From Alistipes onderdonkii (lineage in GTDB: Bacteria > Bacteroidota > Bacteroidia > Bacteroidales > Rikenellaceae), in assembly GCF_025145285.1 (NCBI RefSeq), contig NZ_CP102251.1, forward strand, positions 2,728,001 through 2,792,000: DNA of 64,000 bases, written 5' to 3'. Positions 1-8,300 of this stretch are shown here, piece after piece (position 1 is the stretch's first letter; every line of letters begins with the position of its first letter). The notes under the pieces are model-generated. The model saw only the letters and a program-made list of their open reading frames with translations. It was not told the origin of the DNA and made no database searches. The position numbers and the translations under genes are program-made.

Positions 1-599
1 TGATTATCGAACTGCGCAAGAAGTGGCCGAAGAACCGGGCGGTGTATGTGTCGTGCGTGTCGAAGGACAAGGGCGCCGTGGTGATGAAGGCCTGCAAGGC
101 GGGTTGCATCGGATGCGGCAAATGCCAGAAGGTCTGTGCGTTCGGTGCCATCACCATTGAAAACAACCTCGCCTATATCGACCCGCAGAAGTGCAAGCTC
201 TGCCGTAAGTGCGTGAACGAGTGCCCGACAGGCGCCATCGTGCTGGCGGGCATGGATCCGCTGCCCAAGGCACCGAAGGCACCGGCTGCCCCGAAAGCCG
301 CACCTGCGGCCGCGAAGGAGGCTCCTGCGGCAGCCCAGGCTGCCCGGGCCCCGAAGTCCGCCGATGCTGCGCCCGCCGATGCGAAGGGAACCGCACCGGT
401 GCCTGAAGCCGCCCCGAAGGCCGCACCTGCGGCCGCAGAGGGTGCGCCTTCCGTAGCCCCGAAAGCTCCTGTAAGCGAAGCTGTACCCGCTGTTGAGAAG
501 GAGGTTGCACCGGCATCCCCCGCTGTGCAGGAAGCAGCGGCAACCGGGAATGCGGCGGAGGCTCCGAAAACTGGCGGGGCAGCCCCGGAAGCCGAATAA
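1..599 (+). CDS. rnfB: RnfB, electron transport complex ferredoxin subunit (5' end outside window)
   Basis: RnfB carries electrons through iron-sulfur clusters between ferredoxin and the membrane part of the Rnf complex on the cytoplasmic face. The open frame runs in from the left edge (first full codon at 3), so the N-terminal anchor and first cluster domain are missing. The visible 198 residues hold two [4Fe-4S] motifs of bacterial ferredoxin type, CIGCGKCQKVC and CKLCRKCVNEC. About 115 residues of Ala/Pro/Lys/Glu-rich low-complexity sequence follow, with repeated KAAPAA-type units, up to the stop at 597-599. The long tail is unusual for RnfB. rnfC follows after 93 nt, and the order B-C-D-G-E-A supports the assignment. 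Confidence 0.93.
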   Translation, partial: IIELRKKWPKNRAVYVSCVSKDKGAVVMKACKAGCIGCGKCQKVCAFGAITIENNLAYIDPQKCKLCRKCVNECPTGAIVLAGMDPLPKAPKAPAAPKAAPAAAKEAPAAAQAARAPKSADAAPADAKGTAPVPEAAPKAAPAAAEGAPSVAPKAPVSEAVPAVEKEVAPASPAVQEAAATGNAAEAPKTGGAAPEAE

Positions 600-692
600 A
601 CGGATGTTTCCGTAATGCCGGGCGGGTGACGCCGTGCCGGGCATGGGAGATGAAGGAAGAAACCCAACCGAAAAATCAGAGAAACACAAGAT

Positions 693-2036
693 ATGAAGAC
701 ATTTCCAATAGGCGGAGTCCATCCGTCGGAAAATAAACTGAGCGGCGCCAAACCGATCGAGGTGCTTCCGCTGCCCGACGTGGTGACGATCCCGCTCGCA
801 CAGCACATCGGCGCCCCCGCCGTGGCCAAGGTCGCCAAGGGCGACAAGGTCGTGACGGGGCAGCTCATCGCCGAGGCGGGCAGTTTTATGTCGGCCAATA
901 TCCACGCCCCGGTTTCGGGGACGGTAACGGCCGTGGACATGGTGCCCAACGGGCAGGGGCTGCGCCAGGTGATGATTACGATCAAACGCGAGGGCGACGA
1001 CTGGGCCGAGGGGATCGACCGCTCGGAGACGATCGTCAGGGAGTGCACGCTCTCCGCACAGGAGATCGTCGCCCGGATCAAGGACGCCGGCATCGTCGGC
1101 ATGGGCGGCGCGACGTTCCCCACGCACGTGAAACTCTCGATCCCTCCCGGGAAAAAGGCCGAGGCGCTGATTATCAACGGTGTAGAGTGCGAGCCTTACC
1201 TTACGTCCGACCACCGTACGATGCTCGAGCACGGCGAGGAGCTGCTCGTGGGCGTGACGATACTGATGAAGGCCATCGCCGTGGAGAAAGCCTATATCGG
1301 GATCGAGAACAACAAACCCGACGCCATTGCGCACCTGCGCCGTCTGGCCCAAGGGTATAAGGGCATCGAGGTGGTGCCCCTCAAGGTGAAATACCCGCAG
1401 GGCGGTGAGAAACAGCTGATCGCGGCCATTACGGGGCGCGAGGTGCCGCCCCCGCCCGCACTCCCGATCGACGTGGGTGCCGTGGTGTGCAATGCCTCGA
1501 CGACCTATGCGGTCTACCAGGCCGTGCAGAAGCACAAGCCGTTGATCGAGCGCGTGGTGACGATCACGGGCAAAGGCGTCCGGGAGCCCAAGAACCTGCT
1601 GACCCGCATGGGTACGCCCGTCGAGGCGCTGATCGAGGCGGCCGGAGGGCTTCCCGCCGATGCGGGCAAGGTCATCAACGGCGGCCCGATGATGGGGCGC
1701 GCGATGGTCAACCTCGCCTCGCCCGTGACGAAGGGGTGCTCGGGCATCACCGTCATGAGCGGCCGCGACGCCCAGCGCCGCGAGGCCTCGCAGTGCATCA
1801 AGTGCGCCAAGTGCGTGGCTGCCTGCCCGATGGGGCTCGAACCCTATTATCTCTCGAAGATGACCCAGAAGAAAGGCTGGGAGGAAGTCGAGGCGCAGAT
1901 GATCACTTCGTGCATCGAGTGCGGCTGCTGCCAGGCCTCGTGCCCCGCTTACCTGCCGCTGCTGGACTGGGTGCGCCTGGGGAAACAGACTGTCATGGGC
2001 ATTATCCGCGCACGTGCCGCGGCACCGAAAAAGTAA
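693..2036 (+). CDS. rnfC: RnfC, electron transport complex subunit
   Basis: RnfC is the peripheral subunit that binds NADH and FMN and passes electrons to RnfB. The 447-residue protein begins MKTFPIGGVHPSENK, as RnfC proteins do. It has the Gly-rich GMGGATFPTHVKL segment of the NADH/FMN-binding domain at about residue 135 and a SLBB-type middle region. Two [4Fe-4S] motifs lie near the C-terminus, CIKCAKCVAACP at about 368 and CIECGCCQASCP at about 407. It lacks the long Ala-rich C-terminal extension of E. coli RnfC. Its stop at 2034-2036 directly abuts the rnfD reading frame. Confidence 0.96.
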   Translation: MKTFPIGGVHPSENKLSGAKPIEVLPLPDVVTIPLAQHIGAPAVAKVAKGDKVVTGQLIAEAGSFMSANIHAPVSGTVTAVDMVPNGQGLRQVMITIKREGDDWAEGIDRSETIVRECTLSAQEIVARIKDAGIVGMGGATFPTHVKLSIPPGKKAEALIINGVECEPYLTSDHRTMLEHGEELLVGVTILMKAIAVEKAYIGIENNKPDAIAHLRRLAQGYKGIEVVPLKVKYPQGGEKQLIAAITGREVPPPPALPIDVGAVVCNASTTYAVYQAVQKHKPLIERVVTITGKGVREPKNLLTRMGTPVEALIEAAGGLPADAGKVINGGPMMGRAMVNLASPVTKGCSGITVMSGRDAQRREASQCIKCAKCVAACPMGLEPYYLSKMTQKKGWEEVEAQMITSCIECGCCQASCPAYLPLLDWVRLGKQTVMGIIRARAAAPKK

Positions 2037-2057
2037 ATGGAAAAACAGAAAGATATT

Positions 2058-3023
2058 ATGGCAAACAAACTTGTTGTTGCTCCCGCACCGCACGTGCAGA
2101 CTTCGCAGTCGACGGCCAGGATCATGCGCGACGTCGTGATCGCGCTGATGCCCGCGCTGGTCGTCTCGGCGGTGGTGTTCGGGGTGGACGTGCTGCGTGT
2201 CACGGCGCTCAGCGTGGCGTGCTGCGTGTTGTTCGAGTACCTCATCCAGCGGTTCCTCGTCGGCGGCTCGCTGACAATCGGGAACTGGTCGGCCGTGGTG
2301 ACGGGCGTGCTGCTGGCTTTCAACCTGCCCGCCTCGATTCCCTGGTGGATCGTCGTGATCGGCGCATTCGTCGCCATCGCCATCGCCAAGATGACCTTCG
2401 GCGGGCTGGGCAAAAATCCGTTCAACCCCGCGCTGGTGGGGCGTGTGTTCCTGCTGATCGCCTACCCGGTGCAGATGACTTCGTTCCCGATGCCGGCGAA
2501 CGGAGCTTTCGACGCACTTTCGGGCGCTACGCCGCTGGCGGCCGTGAAACACGGCGCCGCCCCCGACGTGCTCGGTGTGCAGGAACTGCTGCTGGGCAAT
2601 ATGCCCGGCTCGCTGGGCGAGGTGGCGGCATTGGCCCTGATCTGCGGCTTCGTATACCTGCTCTGGCGCCGCGTCATCACGTGGCAGATTCCCGTGTCGG
2701 TGCTCGGTACGATGGCCGTATTCGCGTTTGTCGTGGCCCTCGCTTCGGGCAGTACCGGGGCGGTGCTGTGGCAGCTCCCGCTGTTCCATGTACTGGCCGG
2801 CGGAGCCCTGCTGGGCGCGATATTCATGGCGACGGATTATTCGACCTCGCCGATGACCGTCAGAGGGGGGGTGATCTTCGGCATCGGTATCGGCGCCATC
2901 ACGATGTGCATCCGCCTGTGGGGCGCCTATCCCGAGGGTATGTCGTTCGCGATACTGATCATGAACGCCTGTGTGCCCCTGATCAACAAATATGTCAAAC
3001 CCAAGCGCTTCGGCGTTAAATAG
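2058..3023 (+). CDS. rnfD: RnfD, membrane subunit with covalent FMN
   Basis: RnfD is an integral membrane subunit of the Rnf/Nqr family (like NqrB) and carries a covalently bound flavin. I place the start at the ATG at 2058 (MANKLVVAPAPHVQ), because the upstream ATG at 2037 touches the rnfC stop and adds only seven residues. That gives 321 residues with about nine hydrophobic segments. The flavinylation motif SGATP is in FDALSGATPLA; its Thr is the known FMN attachment site in this family. The stop TAG at 3021-3023 overlaps the Shine-Dalgarno sequence of rnfG. Confidence 0.94.
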   Translation: MANKLVVAPAPHVQTSQSTARIMRDVVIALMPALVVSAVVFGVDVLRVTALSVACCVLFEYLIQRFLVGGSLTIGNWSAVVTGVLLAFNLPASIPWWIVVIGAFVAIAIAKMTFGGLGKNPFNPALVGRVFLLIAYPVQMTSFPMPANGAFDALSGATPLAAVKHGAAPDVLGVQELLLGNMPGSLGEVAALALICGFVYLLWRRVITWQIPVSVLGTMAVFAFVVALASGSTGAVLWQLPLFHVLAGGALLGAIFMATDYSTSPMTVRGGVIFGIGIGAITMCIRLWGAYPEGMSFAILIMNACVPLINKYVKPKRFGVK

Positions 3024-3030
3024 GAGGTGA
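3022..3030 (+). promoter_or_regulatory. Perfect Shine-Dalgarno sequence of rnfG
   Basis: AGGAGGTGA lies 6 nt before the rnfG ATG and overlaps the rnfD stop codon. It is fully complementary to the usual 16S rRNA tail. Bacteroidota rarely use such sites, so its strength is notable and it fixes the rnfG start. Confidence 0.8.
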
Positions 3031-3036
3031 CGCAGT

Positions 3037-3714
3037 ATGAAAAGTACACTTGTGAATATGACGGCCGTACTGTTCGGCATCACGCTCGTGGCTTCGGCCG
3101 GTGTGGGCGCCGTGAACATGATTACGGCCGAACCGATCGCCCAGGCCGAGCAGGCGGCGAAGGTCGAGGCGCTGAAGGTCGTGCTTCCGCCGTTCGACCA
3201 GACCGCACCCGAAGCGCTGACGATCGACGATATGCCGATCACGGTCTACACCGCAACCAAGGGAGGACAGGTCGCGGGTTACGCCGTGGAGTCGATGACC
3301 AAGAATGGTTTCGGCGGCGCGATCAGCATGATGGTGGGCTTCACGCCCGACGGTGAAGTGGTCAACGTCAACGTGCTCAGGCAGGCTGAGACCCCGGGGC
3401 TCGGGACGAAGATGGCCGACAAGGAAAATGTGCTGCTGGGGAGCATCCAGGGCAAGAAACTCGAAACGATGAAGCTCGTGGACGGCAAGCTGGCCGTGAA
3501 GAAGGACGGCGGCGACGTCGACGCGCTGACGGCCGCGACCATATCCTCGCGCGCCTATGTCGATGCGATCAACCGCGCCTGGATGGCTTACAAGAGCGTA
3601 GCGACGGGTACGGCGCCGACAGACGTATCGTCGGGAGCGACTTCTGCGGCCGGAGATTCGGCAGAGGAACAAACCAACGGGCCGGCGGCTCAGGAAGGAG
3701 GGCAAAATGAATAA
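3037..3714 (+). CDS. rnfG: RnfG, membrane-anchored FMN-binding subunit
   Basis: RnfG (like NqrC) is held by one N-terminal membrane segment (about residues 5-27) and exposes an FMN-binding domain on the outer face. The 225-residue sequence shows the family signature for covalent flavin, DALTAATISSRAYVDAINRAW, around residues 162-182. The usual SGAT is LTAAT here, which keeps the acceptor Thr. The last 35 or so residues are Ser/Thr/Ala/Glu-rich and look disordered. The frame overlaps rnfE by 8 nt, which suggests translational coupling. Confidence 0.94.
   Translation: MKSTLVNMTAVLFGITLVASAGVGAVNMITAEPIAQAEQAAKVEALKVVLPPFDQTAPEALTIDDMPITVYTATKGGQVAGYAVESMTKNGFGGAISMMVGFTPDGEVVNVNVLRQAETPGLGTKMADKENVLLGSIQGKKLETMKLVDGKLAVKKDGGDVDALTAATISSRAYVDAINRAWMAYKSVATGTAPTDVSSGATSAAGDSAEEQTNGPAAQEGGQNE
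3695..3701 (+). promoter_or_regulatory. Strong Shine-Dalgarno sequence of rnfE
   Basis: AAGGAGG lies 5 nt before the rnfE ATG at 3707, inside the last codons of rnfG. It supports the start chosen for rnfE and coupling to rnfG translation. Confidence 0.65.
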
Positions 3715-4291
3715 ACTGAACATCATTCTGAGCGGCATCGTCAGGAACAACCCGACGTTCGTGCTGGTGCTGGGCATGTGTCCCACGCTGGGTACGACGA
3801 CCTCGGCCGGAAACGGCATGGGCATGGGGCTGGCGACGATGGCCGTGCTGATCATGTCGAACCTGGTGATCTCGCTCATCAAGAACATCATTCCGGACAA
3901 GGTGCGCATCCCGGCGTTCATCGTCGTGATCGCCTCGTTCGTGACCGTGGTCGAAATGCTGATGAAAGCCTACACGCCGCCCCTGTACGAGGCACTGGGC
4001 GTCTTCATCCCGCTGATCGTGGTGAACTGCATTATTCTGGGGCGTGCCGAGGCTTTCGCCTCGAAGAATACGCCGCTGGATTCGGTGCTCGACGGTGTCG
4101 GGATCGGTTTGGGCTTTACGCTTTCCCTGACGGCCGTAGGTGCCGTGCGCGAGATACTGGGCAGCGGCGCGATCTTCGGCATCAGCCTCGGAACGGCCGA
4201 TTACATGCCGCTGATCTTCGTCCTCGCACCGGGGGCATTCCTGGTGCTGGGGTACCTCATGGTATTGTTTAATAAATTAGCCAAGAAATAG
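3707..4291 (+). CDS. rnfE: RnfE, membrane subunit
   Basis: RnfE (like NqrD) is a six-helix membrane protein that pairs with RnfA around a buried iron-sulfur cluster in the electron path. The 194 residues begin with the family hallmark RNNPTFVLVLGMCPTLGTTT, whose Cys is a cluster ligand, and continue with hydrophobic helices. A second hallmark, VNCIILGRAEAFASKN, follows mid-protein. It overlaps the end of rnfG by 8 nt, and rnfA starts two nucleotides after its stop. Confidence 0.95.
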   Translation: MNKLNIILSGIVRNNPTFVLVLGMCPTLGTTTSAGNGMGMGLATMAVLIMSNLVISLIKNIIPDKVRIPAFIVVIASFVTVVEMLMKAYTPPLYEALGVFIPLIVVNCIILGRAEAFASKNTPLDSVLDGVGIGLGFTLSLTAVGAVREILGSGAIFGISLGTADYMPLIFVLAPGAFLVLGYLMVLFNKLAKK

Positions 4292-4293
4292 TT

Positions 4294-4872
4294 ATGGAGC
4301 TTTCATATTTCGCAATCATCATCGGCGCCATCTTCGTCAACAACGTCGTACTGGCGCAGTTCCTCGGCATCTGCCCGTTCCTGGGCGTGTCGTCGAAGGT
4401 CGAGACCTCGATGGGTATGGGCGCTGCCGTAACGTTCGTCATGGCAATCGCCGCCGTGGTGGCCTGGCTGATCCAGGCTTATGTGCTCGTGCCGCTGGAC
4501 ATCGTCTACATGCAGACGATCGTCTTCATCCTCGTGATCGCCGCGCTGGTACAGATGGTCGAGATCATGCTCAAGAAACTCTCGCCTTCGTTATATCAGG
4601 CACTGGGTATCTTCCTGCCCCTGATCACGACCAACTGCGCCGTGCTGGGCGTGGCGATCCTGATGATCCAAAAGGAGTTCAACCTCTTGCAGAGCGTCAC
4701 TTATTCGGTGGCTACGGCGCTGGGATTCGCCCTGGCGCTGGTGCTCTTCGCCGGCATCCGCGAGAGGCTCGAATTCGAGGACGTGCCTAAGGCATTCAAG
4801 GGGGTGCCTATCGCGCTGATCACGGCCGGTATCCTCGCCATGGCCTTCATGGGCTTCTCTGGACTGGTATAA
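4294..4872 (+). CDS. rnfA: RnfA, membrane subunit
   Basis: RnfA (like NqrE) is the inverted-topology partner of RnfE in the membrane core of the Rnf pump. The 192-residue protein starts MELSYFAIIIGAIFVNNVVL and has the cluster-ligand motif QFLGICPFLGVSS. It also has the paired TTNCAVLGVAI motif and six hydrophobic helices. It is the last gene of the operon and is followed by a hairpin terminator 20 nt downstream. Confidence 0.96.
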   Translation: MELSYFAIIIGAIFVNNVVLAQFLGICPFLGVSSKVETSMGMGAAVTFVMAIAAVVAWLIQAYVLVPLDIVYMQTIVFILVIAALVQMVEIMLKKLSPSLYQALGIFLPLITTNCAVLGVAILMIQKEFNLLQSVTYSVATALGFALALVLFAGIRERLEFEDVPKAFKGVPIALITAGILAMAFMGFSGLV

Positions 4873-4892
4873 CGACGTCCCGCAATGCGAAA

Positions 4893-4925
4893 CAGCCACC
4901 TTCGGAAAAGAAGGTGGCTGTTTTT
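4893..4925 (+). terminator. Rho-independent terminator of the rnf operon
   Basis: CAGCCACCTTC pairs with GAAGGTGGCTG across a GGAAAA loop, and five T residues follow. The 11-bp stem lies 20 nt after the rnfA stop. Confidence 0.92.
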
Positions 4926-5273
4926 GTGAAGGGGGGGGGAGCCCTTACCGTTTTTTCCCGGATCCGGGACTTGCCGGTCACGCCTCGCCGGTCGAGACCG
5001 AAGTCGTAGCGACTGCCGTTTTCAGACTTGCGGATGAATACCGGGACGTAATCGGATTCACGGGGGCTGTCCGTCGATGGGCAATGGTGTTCGAGGAGCC
5101 TACGGTTGCAGGGTAAATCCGTTTTCGGCCCGGAAGGTTTGCGGGGACAACGAATTTTACCGGATTCTCTTCCGGTTGAGTAAAAGTAAGGCGGTCAACT
5201 CCGTCGGAGGTTGAAAATTTACCGGAAAGCCTCTCTTCCGTGCTTTTCCCGGAGGTAAATCGGATATCCGGCG
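4926..5273. other. Intergenic region upstream of the hybrid two-component gene; no convincing gene
   Basis: This stretch holds a perfect 14-bp palindrome, TCCCGGATCCGGGA, at 4956-4969. It also has an inverted repeat ACCGGA/TCCGGT at 5159-5176 and two copies of TTTACCGGA (5156-5164 and 5218-5226). A 44-codon open stretch at 4982-5116 has no start codon and no recognisable match. The TTTACCGGA copies near the promoter could be regulator sites, but nothing proves it. Confidence 0.5.
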
Positions 5274-5303
5274 TTGCGGATGAGGAAAAAATGTGTAATT
5301 TAG
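5274..5303 (+). promoter_or_regulatory. Candidate Bacteroidota-type promoter of the hybrid two-component gene
   Basis: TTG at 5274-5276, a 19-nt spacer and TAATTTAG at 5296-5303 (one mismatch to TAnnTTTG) fit the Bacteroidota sigma-A consensus. Transcription would begin near 5308-5310, which favours the ATG at 5324 over the upstream ATG at 5240. Confidence 0.5.
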
Positions 5304-5323
5304 AATTCCGAAAACTACCGTCC

Positions 5324-8300
5324 ATGCGTCCGAACCTGATACTTTCCCGCCTTTTTGCAACTGTGCTTGCCATGCTGGCCACGGTGGGGTACGTGTCTGC
5401 CGAACCCTATTCCAAAATCCGGTTCGTGCCGATCCCTTCCGACATCCTGCCGTCGAGCGAAGTACGCAAACTCTATCAGGATTCCGACGGGTATATCTGG
5501 ATTCCGACCTATAACGGTCTGGCCCGCTATGACGGATACGGAGTGGTCACTTACGGTATGCACGACGTTTCGGGCGTGGCGTTCAATTCGTTCGTGAATG
5601 TGGTGGCCGAAGACCGCGACAAGGCGATCTGGATCGGGACTGAGCGCGGACTGTTTCGGCTCGACAAGAAGACGGGCATGATTTCGACGACGGGCTGCGA
5701 GCAGGTCGGCGATTGCAACATCTCGGTCATCATCTGCGATACGGGCAACGGGATTTGGGTCGGAAGCGACAAGGGCTTGTTCCGGAAAAATGCCTCGGAA
5801 CATGATTTCCGTCCGGTTACGATGCGCAATGCCGATGGGAAGCCCGTCACGGACATCACTTCGGTCGTCAAGGATGCCAATTGCAGCCTGTGGATCGCTT
5901 CCTACGGCAGCGGATTGCTGCGCTACGATCTGCGCGAAGAGCGTACCTACACGTATGACGACGAGATCCTGCGGCATGCGCATGTCGTCTTCTGCGATGC
6001 GGGCGGGAATGTCTGGGTGGGCACCTGGGGCGCGGGCCTGATCCGCCTGATAAACCCCTATGCTCCCGGGCGGATGCAATATGCCCGTTACATGCACCGT
6101 GAAGACGACGATACGGCGCTGCTCGACGACATTGTCTATGCCATCGAAGAGGATATTACGCAGAACACGCTGTGGGTGGGAACCCGCAGCGGACTGAGTA
6201 TCCTGCATGACCCGGATCACCGGCCCTCGTTCCAGAATTTCAAACCCGGCGAGGATGTGGGCGACCTGCCATACAACGAGGTCAATTCGATTATGCGGGC
6301 CCGGGACAACCTTATGTGGATCGGGATGCTGGGCGGCGGTGTTTGCAAGATACAGACCGCAGGCATGAAATTCGAATTCAACCGGCTCGATCCGGTGCGT
6401 GCCCGCTTCAACACCAGTTCCGTACGGAGTATGTATTACATCGGCGAGGGCGAATATTGGCTCGGGCTGCTCGATTTCGGGCTGATCAGGTATAATACCC
6501 GCAGCGGCCGTATCGTCAGCTACCGGGAGCATCCCGACCTGTGTGTGCTGCCTTATACTTCGACCGTCAATGCCATAATCAGGAGGAACGCCACTTCGGA
6601 GCTGTGCTTTGCGACGTGGAGTTCGGGTGTATGGTGCTACGACGAGAAACGCCATCGCGTGCGCCAGATCAACCGGAATACGCTGCCGCTGTTTGCCGAC
6701 GACTGCGTGCTCGCGCTGCGGGAGGATCCGGACGGGAATTTGTGGATCGGTTCGAGGTCGGGAATTTATATCGAATCGGCGTCCGGGCAGCTCTCGACGC
6801 TCGACATGTGGCTGGGGCGGAAGACGCCCTTCGCATCGACGCGCATATTCGATATCTGCTGCGTCGGCGGCGGGGTCGTATGGATTGCGACCAACGGCGA
6901 CGGGATCATCCGTGTCGATACGAAAAGACGTGACTGGATCCAGTATCGACGCGGGGCGGGGATGACGGCCGATAACGTCTATTGCCTCGGTACGGACGAT
7001 GCGGGTAACCTCTGGGCGGGGACGATTGCCGACGGACTGGCGGTATATTCGCCCTCGGAGGATCGTTTCAAGGCGGTCACGGCATTTCCCAACATCGAGA
7101 AAAAGGGGATCACCAACATTGCTAGGGATGAGAACGGCCGCATGTGGATTACGACCAACGATGCCGTGTTCTCGTTCTCGCCCGACGAAAACGGTACTCC
7201 CGAGCATATCAACACCTATATTATTACGGCAGACCTGCAATCGTTCTTCTTCAACCGCAATGCATCGGCACGTGTCGAATACGGACGCATGGCGTTCGGC
7301 GGTTCGAACGGACTGCGCATCTTTACGGGCAACCGCATCCAGCCCCACCAGTCGAAACTTCCGATCGTATTGACCGATTTCCGGGTTCACAACCAGTCCC
7401 TGCGTACCATGCCGGAAAAGGAGCGGGAGCATATCAGCTCCCGGGAGATCGACTATGCAGATGAGGTGACGCTGACCCACCGGCAAAACAATTTCTATAT
7501 CGAATTTTCGATGCTTTCCTATGCCAATCCGAGGGACAACATCTTCAAATACAAGCTGGACGGGTTCGACAAGGAGTACGTATTGGTCGATTCACAGCAC
7601 CGCTTCGCCTCCTACAACAACCTGCCTGCGGGCATTTATACCTTCCATTTGCAGGCGGCGGGCGGCAACGGTGTCTGGAGCAGCAACGAGCGGGTGCTGA
7701 AGGTGCGTATCCTGCCGGCACCCTGGCGCTCGTGGTGGGCCGTGGCGTTCTATCTCGCAGCCCTTGCGGGGGTGGCCTACGGCGCGATCCGCTTCCTGCG
7801 CTACCGACTGCGTATGCAGCATGAAATCCGCATTTCGAAATTCGAACGCCGGAAAACCGAGGAGCTGAACCACGCGAAATTGCAGTTCTTTACCAATGTC
7901 ACCCACGAGCTGATGACGCCCCTGACGATCATCATTACCTCGCTTGACAGCCTGCGCAGCACCTCCACAGACCGGGAGGCGCTCTACAACGTAATCTCGG
8001 TCAACGCGACGCGTCTGATGCGCCTCATCCAGCAGATACTCGAATTCCGCAAGGTCGAGAGTGGTAACCTGAAGATCCGGGTTTCGCAAGGCGATGTGGC
8101 GGCATTCGTTCGCAAATGTGTCGAGGCATTCGCCCCGCTGGTATCGAAAAAGCGCCTTCGGGTCTACTTCCAGAGTTCTGCCGACCGTATCGAAGGCTGG
8201 TTCGATTCCGACAAACTCGATAAGATCGTCTACAACCTGCTTTCCAACGCTGCCAAATACACACCCGACGAAGGGGAAATAAAAATCCGTGTGGGGATGG

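Noticed and set aside
4982..5116. 44-codon protein-like stretch ending in a stop, between rnfA and the sensor gene
   Set aside because: No start codon, no ribosome site and no recognisable match; could be a gene remnant but cannot be supported.
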